This document shows positions 1-8,974 of a stretch of 43,384 bases of DNA, in pieces. The notes under the pieces are model-generated. The model saw nothing but the letters and a program-made list of their open reading frames with translations. It was not told the origin of the DNA and did no database searches. A program made the translations under genes and the position numbers. Location: assembly GCA_002733575.1 (NCBI GenBank), contig NVWB01000164.1, positions 1-43,384 of the forward strand, read 5' to 3'. This DNA comes from Blastopirellula sp. Lineage in GTDB: Bacteria; Planctomycetota; Planctomycetia; Pirellulales; Pirellulaceae. Every line of letters begins with the position of its first letter. Positions within the stretch are counted from its first letter, which is position 1.

Positions 1-264
1 GCCGCCGCCATACTTGCCCGCTTTGCCGTTGTCTTTGGTTAGCTGCGGTTTGTAGTCGAAGGTATCCACATGCGAAGGTGCTCCTCGCATTGAAAGGAAG
101 ATGACCCTTTTGGCTTTGGCTTCGAAATGCGATTGCTTGGGGGCCAGAGGGCTGAGTTGATCTTCGGCCCTACTTTCGGCAGTTGCCATGGCGGCAAAAG
201 CGAGTGAACCAAAACTGGCGGTGATGGTTTTGAGTGCGTCGCGGCGATTGAATTGATGGTTCAT
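1..264 (-). CDS. DUF1501 family exported protein, N-terminal part only
   Basis: Only the first 88 codons are inside the window; the gene continues past position 1. The ATG is at 264-262. The product begins with a twin-arginine-like leader (NRRDALK near residues 6-12) followed by a hydrophobic, alanine-rich stretch to about residue 29. Next comes KRVIFLSMRGAPSHVDTFD at residues 52-70, which closely matches the start of the DUF1501 domain (family form: V-I-F-L-x-M-x-G-x-P-S-H-x-D-T-F-D). DUF1501 proteins are related to the alkaline phosphatase/sulfatase fold, and in planctomycetes they are nearly always paired with a PSCyt1/DUF1549/DUF1553 cytochrome. That partner lies 57 bases upstream here, so the two are probably co-transcribed and act together outside the cytoplasmic membrane. 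The substrate is unknown. Confidence 0.9.
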   Translation of the reverse strand, partial: MNHQFNRRDALKTITASFGSLAFAAMATAESRAEDQLSPLAPKQSHFEAKAKRVIFLSMRGAPSHVDTFDYKPQLTKDNGKAGKYGGG

Positions 265-321
265 GATTCGATTCTCTTGATTGATGAATTCATTAAAAGA
301 AAGTGCGGTGTTGAGTTCCGT

Positions 322-2874
322 TTAGTTCAAAATTCGGAACTCGGCACTTGCCATTAATCCTTGACACAATGCAGTTAACGCTTGTAATTCAGGTGAAAGT
401 TTGGGTTGACTGCTTCCAGAAAAAATCCGCTGAAATCCACCGCCCCGTTGGAATTGACCACGCTGAAACTGCCCGCCACGAGGTTGGAATCGTGGATTGG
501 GTGCAGCCGTTTGTCTGGTGGAAGTCGCTGCACTCGCTTTCGTTTGAGCTATGTACTTTTTAATAAAGCTTGATCCGATTCTGATTTCTGAGTCAGTGGC
601 CGGTCTGCCGTACGTTTGAATAAAGGCCCACTTCACTTGATCGGCCGTTTTATCAAAATGCTCATCCAAATTCTTGGCCATGTCGGTGGCTTGCTCGTAC
701 ACAAAACTACTGTTCATCATGTACAACGCCTGGGTTGGCACGTTGGTAGCATCCCGCTGCGGATTGGTGGCGTTAGGGTCAGCAAAGTCAAACAGATCTA
801 ACGCTTCAGGCAAGGCATCTCTCATGACAGGCAAGTAAACCGAGCGATGTGTGTTTCTACTGCCAAATGTACTTATCGAGATTTCCCGCTCGACACGTTT
901 GTTGCCGATTTCGGCTACTTCTGAGCCAAGTGGCCGGTCTAAGTTTAAGTTTCCGCCAAGCATCAAAATCGAATCGCGTAATGCTTCGGCATCAAGTTGT
1001 CGCGGATTGGTTCGCCACAGTAGTTTGTTTTCGGGGTCAAGTTCATAATTGCTTTCGTTGAACTTTGAACTGCGTTGATAGGTGTCTGAAAGCATGATCT
1101 CTTTGATCATCGATTTCATCGACCAATCGTTTTCCATGAACCGAACGGCCAAGTGATCTAACAGCTCTGGATTGCTTGGCTGTTGGCCGGTTAGTCCCCA
1201 GTTATTGGGTGAGCCCATCAGCGGATCGCCCAACAGGTGTATCCAGATGCGGTTGACCATGACTCTGGCGGTCAGCGGGTTTTCGGTAGAGGTCAACCAC
1301 TCGGCCAGTTCACGACGTCCACTTTTGCGAGAGCTGAAATCGGCGGTGCCAACATCTTCCAGCACTTGCAGAAAACCGCGGTCAACTTCTTGGGCTGGTT
1401 TTTCGACATCGCCGCGAACTAACACGCGGGCATTCACCACTTGGCTGGCATCTTGCACGCCCATCGCAAATGTTTTTGGCACGCCGCTGGAATCCAACGA
1501 ACTAAGTGTGCCTTCGAGTTGGCCGATTTGATTTCGCATTACGATTAATCGTCGTTGCTCTACTTGTGCTCCGCCGCGTTGGGCCGCCAGTCGCAAGTTT
1601 CTTAACTCGGATTGAAGACTGGCAACTCTGTCTCGCATTTGTTCTATTTCTGCATCGCTATAATCCCTTGTCATGGCTACTTTGTCTTTGATCGGCAGCA
1701 AGATTAAATCCGACGCCCGTCGGTTTTGCAAACCCGCTTGAGTCCCGTAATAAGTTTGGGTACTCATGAAGATCCCGGCCAAGGCGTAGTAATCGACCGT
1801 GGGAATCGGGTCAAACTTATGATCGTGGCAGCGAGCACATGAAACAGTGAGCCCTAGGATCGATTGGCTCATGGTATCGATTTGTTCATCGACCATATCC
1901 ATGCGGAATAATCGCGGATTGCGTTCGTTGAGCCCTTTGGTGCCCATTGCGAGAAAGCCAGTGGCGATCAAATTCTCTTGCCATTTTTCATCGGTCTTGG
2001 CCGGTAGTAGATCGCCGGCGATTTGTTCTTGTATGAACTGGTCATACGGTTTGTCGTTATTAAACGCATCGAACACATAGTCACGATATCGCCACGCATG
2101 TGGGAAGGTGAAGTTTGCATCTTTACCAGAAGACTCGGCATACCGGGCCACGTCTAACCAGTGTCGACCCCAGCGTTCGCCAAACTGCGGGCGAGCCATC
2201 AGTTCATCAAGCTTGGCTTCAATGGCCGCTTCTTGATCGTTTTGCCATGCGGCAAAAAATGCTCGGGCTTCGGTCGCCGTTGGTGGAAGTCCGATTAAGT
2301 CGTAGTTCATACGTCGCAATAATGTTAATGCGTCGGCTTGCTCAACGGCGCTGATATTTGCAGTGGTTTGCTGGGCTAACACGAGTGAGTCAATACTGGC
2401 ATCTGAACTCGAATGGGGTTTTTGAAAGGCCCAATGTTTTTTTCCCTCTTCAATATCGACCACCGATTCGACGACTAGTTTCTCGCGAACCCGCGGGTCA
2501 GGCGAGCCCATTTCTATCCAGGTTTTGAAGTGGCTGATCACTTCGTCAGGCATTTTATTCTTGGGCGGCATTTTGTAATCGCCCCAAGTGATGGCATCGT
2601 ACAGCACATTGTCTGCGGCAATCTTACCATCAATCGAGGGCCCACTATCGCCACCTTGTAGCAGTCCATCGCGCGTATCTAATAGCAAGCCACCACGGGT
2701 TTTGCCACTCTCTTGGGAATGGCATTCGTAACAGTATTTGACCAAAGCCGGGCGGATATTTGTCTCAAAATAGGCTTCCTGATCTTTCGGCAAACTGGTT
2801 TGTGCCCAAGCGGCGGAAGTCAACATTCCGCTAGCAATACCCAGCGTCAGCATTCGATATAAAAGAGATTTCAT
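322..2874 (-). CDS. Planctomycete cytochrome PSCyt1 with DUF1549 and DUF1553 domains
   Basis: The 850-residue product has a signal peptide (residues 1-24, ending AWA). A c-type haem motif CYECH lies at residues 48-52 in the PSCyt1 domain. The DUF1549 region (about 175-385) includes WGRHWLDVARYAESSG and a second haem-like motif CARCH near residue 347. The DUF1553 region (about 525-775) includes NPLTARVMVNRIWIHLLG and a DWSMKSMIKEIMLSDTYQRSS-like segment. An upstream in-frame TTG at 2883 is possible, but the ATG at 2874 is preferred. A short segment rich in Gln, Gly and Arg (repeated GGQFQRG-type units) interrupts the C-terminal part near residue 815, which is unusual for an exported cytochrome. 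The gene sits upstream of the DUF1501 gene in the common planctomycete order. Family members are thought to be periplasmic or outer-membrane redox or hydrolytic partners of DUF1501 proteins; the reaction is not known. Confidence 0.93.
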   Translation of the reverse strand: MKSLLYRMLTLGIASGMLTSAAWAQTSLPKDQEAYFETNIRPALVKYCYECHSQESGKTRGGLLLDTRDGLLQGGDSGPSIDGKIAADNVLYDAITWGDYKMPPKNKMPDEVISHFKTWIEMGSPDPRVREKLVVESVVDIEEGKKHWAFQKPHSSSDASIDSLVLAQQTTANISAVEQADALTLLRRMNYDLIGLPPTATEARAFFAAWQNDQEAAIEAKLDELMARPQFGERWGRHWLDVARYAESSGKDANFTFPHAWRYRDYVFDAFNNDKPYDQFIQEQIAGDLLPAKTDEKWQENLIATGFLAMGTKGLNERNPRLFRMDMVDEQIDTMSQSILGLTVSCARCHDHKFDPIPTVDYYALAGIFMSTQTYYGTQAGLQNRRASDLILLPIKDKVAMTRDYSDAEIEQMRDRVASLQSELRNLRLAAQRGGAQVEQRRLIVMRNQIGQLEGTLSSLDSSGVPKTFAMGVQDASQVVNARVLVRGDVEKPAQEVDRGFLQVLEDVGTADFSSRKSGRRELAEWLTSTENPLTARVMVNRIWIHLLGDPLMGSPNNWGLTGQQPSNPELLDHLAVRFMENDWSMKSMIKEIMLSDTYQRSSKFNESNYELDPENKLLWRTNPRQLDAEALRDSILMLGGNLNLDRPLGSEVAEIGNKRVEREISISTFGSRNTHRSVYLPVMRDALPEALDLFDFADPNATNPQRDATNVPTQALYMMNSSFVYEQATDMAKNLDEHFDKTADQVKWAFIQTYGRPATDSEIRIGSSFIKKYIAQTKASAATSTRQTAAPNPRFQPRGGQFQRGQFQRGGGFQRIFSGSSQPKLSPELQALTALCQGLMASAEFRILN

Positions 2875-3091
2875 TTTCGCCAATCCTGTTCCTGATCACC
2901 GATTTATTAGAGAAGCCAAGGTTTTTCTATTGAATAGCTCAACAGAAAGATTGTGCAGTAGATGTTCATAAATTCTACCACACAATAGATAAACACCTGT
3001 AAATGCGAGAAGTTCCGGTGGTGTTTATGGGAATTTAGGGGCCATGTAGGTCAGTGCTGTGCCTGACGGAGATTGAGAAGTGAGTTTGTTT

Positions 3092-3388
3092 CTAGTTTGA
3101 ACCTGCCCCACGCCCCCAGAAGATTGTTGTACCAGCAAAGCTGATAAGCACTATCAAAAAAGAAACTAACGCTCCGGCTTCAATCCAATTTAGTGGAAGA
3201 ATATTAAATCCAACAGCAAGATAGAATACCCAAGCTTGCGTTGCACCTAGGAATGCAAAAAATAGACGCAAGGGATTAAAGTTGGAATCATTAAACACAA
3301 CGTGGTACACAATCAGAGCCATTGTACACAAGGAAGAGAGTAGCAGGAAAAGTATAAAAAGTCCCAGCACAATATGGGTATCAATCAT
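3092..3388 (-). CDS. Small integral membrane protein, function unknown
   Basis: A 98-residue protein starting at ATG 3388. It has three strongly hydrophobic segments: about residues 5-28, 42-62 and 69-90. The short loops carry few charges and the last residues are GRGAGSN. I do not recognise a family. The coding case rests on the regular membrane-protein composition and the absence of a competing frame. It lies about 215 bases upstream of the PSCyt1 gene on the same strand; the spacer holds no obvious terminator, so co-transcription is possible but unproven. About 145 bases upstream of its start, at 3534-3568, is one of the dispersed palindromes. Confidence 0.6.
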   Translation of the reverse strand: MIDTHIVLGLFILFLLLSSLCTMALIVYHVVFNDSNFNPLRLFFAFLGATQAWVFYLAVGFNILPLNWIEAGALVSFLIVLISFAGTTIFWGRGAGSN

Positions 3389-3533
3389 GTAATCGGCTCC
3401 TGTTTGTCTTTGCTTCAGTCGCTAAGAAGAAAAAGCTCTTACCACGAAGGCACAAAGGAAAGAAATATTGAATTCAAATCCTTCGAGCCTTGGTGGTTCA
3501 AAAATCTATTTCTAAACGTGTAGGCAGAATCGC

Positions 3534-3568
3534 AGGGTGGCTGCCGAAAGGCCAGCCGCCTGTTTATG
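3534..3568 (+). repeat. Dispersed palindrome, family 2 (GGTGGCTG...CAGCC), single copy
   Basis: The core GGTGGCTGccgaaaggCCAGCCGCC forms a hairpin. The same unit recurs at 20377-20414, 20550-20588 (inverted), 41545-41574 and 41686-41719 (inverted). Here it stands alone between convergent or unrelated genes. Just upstream (about 3439-3500) is a stretch resembling the cacgaaggcacaaagg type of bacterial intergenic repeat. Interpretation as a REP-like element is inference. Confidence 0.7.
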
Positions 3569-3649
3569 GGGGATGTGTTGGTTGAGGATTTATCACCAAG
3601 AATAATCTCTTGTCTCTCACTTAGATTCAATCGATATTACTCTATGATT

Positions 3650-4645
3650 TTACCAAGCCCAGTCGGTTGGCAAGTCTCGATTCATGATGTTTGGATGCAG
3701 CCCGCTGTTTTGGTACAGGTCCACAATGTTTTGGGCTGCGTTGCTGGCCATGTCGATCTCGGACTGCAAATCGAGGCCCGACATGTGAGGTGCCACGATC
3801 ACGTTTTCTAAAGTCAACAGCGGATGATCAATCGGCGGCGGTTCTTGTTCAAACACATCGAGCCCTGCGCCCATTAGCTTGCCGGAGTTCAATGTTTCAA
3901 ACAATGCCCCTTCATCAACCAAAGGACCACGAGAGGTATTTAAGAACACCGCATCGTGCTTCATCTTTCGAAAAGCACTGGCATTCATTAAATGATGCGT
4001 GGCCGGGATATTGGGTGCGTGCAGGCTCACAATATCGGCCGTTTCAAGCAGTTCGTCGAATGTTACCAGTTGAACGCCGAGAGTGTTTGCTTCTTCCTCA
4101 GTCAACTGTGGATCAGCGGCAATCACGTTGAGCCCTAGCAGTTTCGCTTTTTCAGCAAAGCATTTGCCAATGACACCGAGCCCGATTAGCCCCAAAGTTT
4201 TTCCGGCTAGTCGTGGAAAGGATACTCGTTCCCAGCCGCCTGCCCTGACCATGCGGTCTCTTTGAACCACATTGCGATAGATGCCCAGCAAGAGTGCCAG
4301 TGCCTGCTCTGCAACGGAGTGATGCACAGTGCCGGGCGTGATGGTGACGGCCACATTGTGCGAGGTCGCCGCCTTTAGATCGACTGAGTCATAACCGACT
4401 CCGGCCCGGGAGACGATTCTCAGGTTCAATTGACCGAAGATTTCATCCGTATAAGGCTCGGTACTGGCCAACACCGCATCAGCCCCTTGTAGTTGCGTAA
4501 TCAAGGCCTGTTGCTGCTCCATAGGAACACTGTTATCGGAAAAACGGACCTCAAACCCGGCAGAAGTCAGTATTTGATAGTACGGTTGTGAGGAATTTTG
4601 GAAGTGGGATGGCGTGATAACAGCAATCGGCATGGCGGAACTCAT
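3650..4645 (-). CDS. D-isomer-specific 2-hydroxyacid dehydrogenase (phosphoglycerate dehydrogenase-like)
   Basis: The 331-residue product has the two-domain layout of D-2-hydroxyacid dehydrogenases. A split substrate domain is formed by the N-terminal 100 residues and the C-terminus; the NAD-binding Rossmann domain in between begins LGLIGLGVIGKCFAEKA (GxGxxG, about residues 150-166) with an acidic AADP strand end. The catalytic residues are visible: Arg in NTSRGPLVDEGAL, Glu in DVFEQEPPP and His in VAPHMSG. The family oxidises or reduces D-2-hydroxyacids with NAD(H). The short length without an ACT domain does not allow serine biosynthesis to be assigned over other substrates. ATG 4645 is used; a second ATG four codons in is equally plausible. 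The gene is divergent from the cobL-like gene across about 195 bases, which must hold both promoters. Confidence 0.9.
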   Translation of the reverse strand: MSSAMPIAVITPSHFQNSSQPYYQILTSAGFEVRFSDNSVPMEQQQALITQLQGADAVLASTEPYTDEIFGQLNLRIVSRAGVGYDSVDLKAATSHNVAVTITPGTVHHSVAEQALALLLGIYRNVVQRDRMVRAGGWERVSFPRLAGKTLGLIGLGVIGKCFAEKAKLLGLNVIAADPQLTEEEANTLGVQLVTFDELLETADIVSLHAPNIPATHHLMNASAFRKMKHDAVFLNTSRGPLVDEGALFETLNSGKLMGAGLDVFEQEPPPIDHPLLTLENVIVAPHMSGLDLQSEIDMASNAAQNIVDLYQNSGLHPNIMNRDLPTDWAW

Positions 4646-4840
4646 TTCTGCGTTAGGTTACAGGTGATACGCAAGTTTTACAGTGCTCATTCCCTTTTTG
4701 CAATCATTCTTAGCAGAAGCGAGGATTCTCTGCCGCATGCTGCTTTTCCCAGAAACCAGTATTCTCTACAATAAAACGAACGCACAAGCCCCAATTTGTT
4801 TGTGCAATTGAACTCCTTTCTTTCCCAAGCGAGCAACAAC

Positions 4841-6091
4841 GTGACGCAGGACAACAAAATTCACATCATTGGTATCGGCGACGATGGCCTGGATGGATTA
4901 ACTTCGCAAGCGACCGCATTAATTGGCAATGCCGAATTAATTATCGGCAATCCCAAAGTGATAGATCATGTGGCCTCGGTGGCGGTTGAAAAAATGCCCG
5001 TCAAAAGTGATCTCCAAGCAGTGGTTCAAAAGATTGAAGATTGTGCAGACAAAAAAATTGTCGTTCTGACCACTGGCGATCCACTATTCTTCGGCGTTGC
5101 CCGATTTTTATGTGACACGATTGGTAAAGATCGCTTTATCGTGGTGCCCCATGTTAGCAGTATGCAGTTAGCATTTGCCCGCGTGAAAGAAAGTTGGGAT
5201 GAAGCTTACCTGACCAACTTAGCCACACAGTCGTTAGATCGTGTCGTCCAAAATGCCCGTTTAGCTGAAAAGATCGGCCTGTTCACCACCGACGAACAAA
5301 CCCCGGCAGCAGTTGCCAAGTTTTTCTTAGAACATAAGCTCGATTACTTCCAAGCGTATGTTTGTGAAAACCTAGGATCGCCTCACGAGCGTGTCACCCA
5401 CGCTGGATTATCGGAAATCGCCGAACAGACGTTTGGTTCACTGAACATCATGATTTTGGTTCGTGAGCCTGATGTTCCTGATCGTCCGGTAGAGTTGGTC
5501 GGCAAACGCTTGTTTGGCAACCCAGATGAAGTCTTCCGGCAAGCCCGGCCCAAACGTGGGCTGTTGACTTCTTCCGAAGTTCGCTGCATTGCCCTCTCGC
5601 AATTAGATTTAGGTCCAACCAGTATCGTTTGGGATGTTGGTGCGGGAAGTGGCTCGGTTTCAATCGAAGCGGCAATGATCGCCGCACAAGGAACAGTCTA
5701 CGCGATTGAGATGGACCCTGAAGATCATGGGCTGATCAAAGCCAACGCTCAAAGTTTTGGTGTTTCGAACTTAGTGACCGTTCTAGGAAAAGCGCCGGAA
5801 GCCTGGGATGACTTACCGGAGCCTGATAGTATTTTCATCGGCGGCACCGGACGTCAGGTCCGCGGAATTGCTGAACTCGCTTTTGAGAAACTGAAACCTG
5901 GTGGCCGCATGGTACTGAACCTGGGTAGCATCGAAAACCTGGCCGGAGTGCATGAGCTGTTACAACAATTAAGTGACGACACCAAAGTCACCATGGTCAA
6001 CATCTCGCACGACACCTATCAACTTGAACGCCATCGCTTCGAAGCATCGAACCCGACGTTTTTAATCCGTGCCGTGAAACCGAAGAAGTAG
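4841..6091 (+). CDS. cobL: Precorrin-6Y C5,15-methyltransferase (decarboxylating), CbiE-CbiT fusion
   Basis: The product joins two methyltransferase domains of cobalamin (corrin ring) biosynthesis. The N-terminal CbiE-like domain (about residues 5-215) begins KIHIIGIGDDGLDGLT and contains TTGDPLFFGVARFL, typical of tetrapyrrole methylases. The C-terminal CbiT-like domain (about 240-410) has the SAM-binding loop VWDVGAGSGSVSIEAA. In the fused CobL enzyme these methylate C5 and C15 and decarboxylate the C12 acetate of precorrin-6Y. The frame is open from a TTG at 4796, but family alignment favours the GTG at 4841, just before KIHIIGIG; neither has a clear Shine-Dalgarno site. No other cobalamin gene is present in the window, and I found no cobalamin-riboswitch-like sequence upstream. 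About 30 bases after the stop lies the family 1 palindrome pair. Confidence 0.9.
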   Translation: MTQDNKIHIIGIGDDGLDGLTSQATALIGNAELIIGNPKVIDHVASVAVEKMPVKSDLQAVVQKIEDCADKKIVVLTTGDPLFFGVARFLCDTIGKDRFIVVPHVSSMQLAFARVKESWDEAYLTNLATQSLDRVVQNARLAEKIGLFTTDEQTPAAVAKFFLEHKLDYFQAYVCENLGSPHERVTHAGLSEIAEQTFGSLNIMILVREPDVPDRPVELVGKRLFGNPDEVFRQARPKRGLLTSSEVRCIALSQLDLGPTSIVWDVGAGSGSVSIEAAMIAAQGTVYAIEMDPEDHGLIKANAQSFGVSNLVTVLGKAPEAWDDLPEPDSIFIGGTGRQVRGIAELAFEKLKPGGRMVLNLGSIENLAGVHELLQQLSDDTKVTMVNISHDTYQLERHRFEASNPTFLIRAVKPKK

Positions 6092-6118
6092 CGTTTGGGT
6101 GTTGGTGGCAGCTGAACC

Positions 6119-6170
6119 GGGTAGCCCAGTTTGCTCGCAAACTGGGTTGACGAAGTCAACAAGAGGTCGC
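6119..6170 (+). repeat. Palindromic repeat family 1 (GGGTAGCCCAG...), left arm of an inverted pair
   Basis: The unit holds a hairpin CCCAGTTTGctcgCAAACTGGG followed by ...AAGAGGTCGCA. An inverted copy lies at 6260-6306, and a further direct copy at 20160-20211. The arms are about 90 bases apart between cobL and bshB1, so the whole 6119-6306 segment can fold back on itself as a REPIN-like element. Confidence 0.8.
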
Positions 6171-6259
6171 ACGTTGCGGCGGACGCACAACAAACTGTTG
6201 ACACAAATCAATGCGTATTATTAATGCGAGCCGATGAGAAGTTTCAACTTCAACATGAT

Positions 6260-6306
6260 ACCTCTTACGGCTGCGCCGCCCAGTTTGCGAGCAAACTGGG
6301 CTACCC
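6260..6306 (-). repeat. Palindromic repeat family 1, right (inverted) arm
   Basis: This is the reverse complement of the unit at 6119-6170: CAGTTTGcgagCAAACTG flanked by ...CCTCTTACGGCTGCGCCG. The second small hairpin (CGGCgcaGCCG) is better preserved here and in the 20160 copy than in the left arm. It ends 34 bases before the bshB1 start. Confidence 0.8.
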
Positions 6307-6340
6307 GTTAGATCATCTCCTCCATTGAAAGAATCTCCCT

Positions 6341-7084
6341 GTGCCATTTGACTTAAACGATTTTCCGCAGCTAGATGTTATTGCCGTAGGTGCCCATCCT
6401 GATGATGTGGAAATTGCGTGTGGTGGCACGTTGGCCAGTTTGAAGCGACAAGGTTATAAGGTCGGTATTATCGACTTGACCGATGGCGAACCTACGCCGC
6501 TTTCGCCAGGGCCTGAAGTTCGTTTGGCAGAAGCAGAAGCGGCAGGCGTTGCACTCGGCGTGGATGTGCGAGTGACGCTGGAACTGCCCAATCGCCGACT
6601 CTTCGACGGGTTTGATGAACGTGTGGCGTTGGCAAAAGAGTTTCGCAAGTATCGCCCGAAAGTGGTGATAGGTTTCGGAGATCGAACGCCGATGGCCTCG
6701 CCCGATCATTGGCAAGCAATGCAAATCACGGATGCTGCGATCTTCTATTCTCGCCTAACTAAATGGGACGACCAATTTGATGGGCTGCCGGTTCATTCTG
6801 TCAGCAAACAGCTTTATTACAAAATTGCATTTGAGCCGATTACCAAGTTAGATGCCCCTGGCTCATTCGTTTCCGATATCAGTGATACGCTGGATGCAAA
6901 AATCGAAAGCATTCGCTGTTATCAAACCCAGTTTCCGCCAGCAAAAGACTATGTGTTTGATCGCGTCCGTGGTGCCGCCATGTACATTGGTGCCATGGCA
7001 GGTTACGAGGCGGGAGAGATTTTCTATACGACACGTGCGATTGGCACACCAGACATGATGAAGCTGCTGTTTGCCGACGAGTAA
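6341..7084 (+). CDS. bshB1: LmbE-family deacetylase, bacillithiol biosynthesis BshB1-like
   Basis: The 247-residue protein starts at GTG 6341. It opens with [21 protein letters not shown]: the AHPDDxE zinc-binding motif of the LmbE/PIG-L deacetylases at about residues 19-25. Further motifs are [32 protein letters not shown] and [10 protein letters not shown], which supplies a later zinc-ligand histidine. The conserved DGEPTP and NRRLFD segments match BshB1, which deacetylates GlcNAc-malate in bacillithiol synthesis. BshA and BshC are not in the window, so the pathway assignment rests on sequence resemblance alone; a related N-acetylglucosaminide deacetylase is the main alternative. It is probably transcribed separately from cobL because the palindrome pair intervenes, although read-through is possible. 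Confidence 0.82.
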   Translation: MPFDLNDFPQLDVIAVGAHPDDVEIACGGTLASLKRQGYKVGIIDLTDGEPTPLSPGPEVRLAEAEAAGVALGVDVRVTLELPNRRLFDGFDERVALAKEFRKYRPKVVIGFGDRTPMASPDHWQAMQITDAAIFYSRLTKWDDQFDGLPVHSVSKQLYYKIAFEPITKLDAPGSFVSDISDTLDAKIESIRCYQTQFPPAKDYVFDRVRGAAMYIGAMAGYEAGEIFYTTRAIGTPDMMKLLFADE

Positions 7085-7105
7085 GCAGAGACTAAATTGA
7101 ATCGT

Positions 7106-8128
7106 TTAAACCGCTTTTCTATTATCAATCGTCTCATCAAGTATTTGCTGGGGATTTTCAATCTTGATGGTTTGTTGGCGTTCATCCCAGTGTCGATTGA
7201 TTTTTTGTTTCACGCGTTCGATGCGACGGCTGTAATTCGTTAGATACGAAAGCGGAGTATGCTGCTGAAGGATTCCCAGGGTCTTTTCAAAGTTCCCTGC
7301 TAGTATTTCTGGATTAACAACTTCCGGGTGATAGACTTTTTCAAAAGTTGCTTGCACTAAACTACCGTAGCCACTTGCCCAAACAGAGTGAGAGTGCAAC
7401 CCAAGGGAACGCCCTAACATTTCTAAAGTGGGCACATTATAGTGATATAAATGCCCTACATGCCACTTATACCAAGGGCTCGACTTGCAGCACTCCACAT
7501 TCGGAACTTCGATCAGCAGCTGGCCGCCGAACTTTAACGCTGCGACTAAATCTTGAAGTACCGTCACCGGCGAATCAAGATGCTCTAACACATGAAACAT
7601 GGTAATTAGATCATACGACTCCGGCTCAAGTTGAATGTCTTGCAATGAACCGACTTGAATATCGATTTGATACTGATTGCGTGCATACTCGGCATAGCCT
7701 CGATTGGGCTCAATTCCACTGGCATCAAATCCTTGCTGTTTCGCTAAGTAAACAAACTCTCCGCCTCCTGCGCCGATATCTAGTAAACGCATCCCCGGTT
7801 TTCCGAACTGGTTGAGCACTTCTAATCGATTTTGGGCGGCTAGCCCTGCACGGTAAACATGGCGTTTATGGGGGGTCAATGTTTTTTTGTATTGCTGTCG
7901 GTAATCTTTCTCATAGAACTCTTGAACTTCTGCGGTAGATGGGCGAGGGTCGACAAAGACCAACCCGCTTTCGACAGAAATCACGGTACACAGCGGTCGA
8001 AGATGGCGGTCTCTCGTGGCAACCACGACCGCATCGGTACTGCCAGTTAAGCAGCACGGAACTTCTGTGGTGACACGCTGGCCAAGCTTCCAAGGTGGCT
8101 GACAAAATTTTAAGATCGATTTTAGCAT
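7106..8128 (-). CDS. Class I SAM-dependent methyltransferase
   Basis: The 340-residue product has an N-terminal region (about residues 25-85) resembling the small front domain of sugar or lipid C-methyltransferases, with RPSTAEVQEFYEKDYRQQYK leading into the catalytic domain. The SAM motif RLLDIGAGGGEFVYLA is near residues 113-128. IEPNRGYAEYAR (acidic residue binding ribose), DLITMFHVLEHLDSP and GGQLLIEVPNVE complete a Methyltransf_23-type fold. The C-terminal 90 residues are basic and helical. The substrate is not known. It lies 23 bases downstream of lptB on the same strand, so it may modify an envelope lipid or glycan, but that is only context. Confidence 0.85.
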   Translation of the reverse strand: MLKSILKFCQPPWKLGQRVTTEVPCCLTGSTDAVVVATRDRHLRPLCTVISVESGLVFVDPRPSTAEVQEFYEKDYRQQYKKTLTPHKRHVYRAGLAAQNRLEVLNQFGKPGMRLLDIGAGGGEFVYLAKQQGFDASGIEPNRGYAEYARNQYQIDIQVGSLQDIQLEPESYDLITMFHVLEHLDSPVTVLQDLVAALKFGGQLLIEVPNVECCKSSPWYKWHVGHLYHYNVPTLEMLGRSLGLHSHSVWASGYGSLVQATFEKVYHPEVVNPEILAGNFEKTLGILQQHTPLSYLTNYSRRIERVKQKINRHWDERQQTIKIENPQQILDETIDNRKAV

Positions 8129-8151
8129 GATCGTAGTCGCTCACTTACAAC

Positions 8152-8916
8152 TTAAGCAGCAGAATCTAAAACACGATTTAACTGCGTTTTGGACAGGTTC
8201 CCAAAATAGTGCTCAATCGCAGCCGGGTGCTGCACTACTTCCTCTGGAAGCCCATGACAAAGAATTTCGCCCCGATGCACAACATAACACCGGTCGATAA
8301 TTTCTAAGGTCTTTTCGGCTTGGTGGTCGGTAATCAGAATCGAAATACCACTTTCGCGTAGCTCTTGAATCACCACTTGAATGTTATCAACGGTCACCGG
8401 ATCAATTCCGGTAAACGGTTCATCCAACATGATAATTTCTGGTTCTGAGACCAAGCAGCGTGCAATTTCCAATCGACGTCGTTCCCCGCCAGAAAGAGTC
8501 GAAGCTTTTGATTTGCTTATATGGGTAATGTCAAACCGCTCTAGCAGTTCATCGCAGCGGGCTCTTCGCGTTTTGCGGTTCATGCCTAGCAGTTCCATCA
8601 CGCCCAGCAAATTTTGCTCGACGCTCAGTTTACGAAAGACACTGGAATCTTGAGCCAAGTAGCCCATGCCCCCGTCACGACAACGACGGTACATCGGCCA
8701 ATTGGTGACATCAACTCCGTTCAAATGCACGCGGCCCTTATTGGGCTCAATCATGCCGCAAGTTATGCGAAAGCTGGTCGTCTTTCCGGCACCGTTAGAA
8801 CCTAACAGACCGACGATCTCGCCACGTTTGACTTCGTAGCTGACCCCATCAACGACCTTGCGGCGTCCATAGATTTTTTCTAGCCCAACGGCGGATAGAA
8901 TTATTGAATCATCCAT
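8152..8916 (-). CDS. lptB: Lipopolysaccharide export ABC transporter ATP-binding protein LptB
   Basis: The 254-residue ATPase carries Walker A GLLGSNGAGKTTSFR (about residues 36-50), a Q-loop in MGYLAQDSSVFRKLSVEQNL, the ABC signature LSGGERRRLEIAR (about 143-155), Walker B EIIMLDEPFTGIDP and a switch His in ITDHQ. The AQDSSVFRKLSVxxNL and GIDPxxVxxIQ segments are characteristic of LptB. LptB powers extraction of LPS from the inner membrane with LptFG and hands it to LptC/A/D; none of those partners is in this window. It is preceded by the signal peptidase gene (58-base gap) and followed by the methyltransferase gene, all in one direction. Confidence 0.93.
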   Translation of the reverse strand: MDDSIILSAVGLEKIYGRRKVVDGVSYEVKRGEIVGLLGSNGAGKTTSFRITCGMIEPNKGRVHLNGVDVTNWPMYRRCRDGGMGYLAQDSSVFRKLSVEQNLLGVMELLGMNRKTRRARCDELLERFDITHISKSKASTLSGGERRRLEIARCLVSEPEIIMLDEPFTGIDPVTVDNIQVVIQELRESGISILITDHQAEKTLEIIDRCYVVHRGEILCHGLPEEVVQHPAAIEHYFGNLSKTQLNRVLDSAA

Positions 8917-8974
8917 GATTGTTCCCTTTGATCTTTCCTTGGGAGGGAGCAGTAATTATTTGTGAACTGATCAG

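Noticed and set aside
3439..3630. 63-codon minus-strand frame
   Set aside because: It is a translation of the family 2 palindrome and a common intergenic repeat, not a gene.
4646..4840. Cobalamin riboswitch upstream of the CobL gene
   Set aside because: The gap is short and I could not find a B12-box-like sequence or the expected stems.
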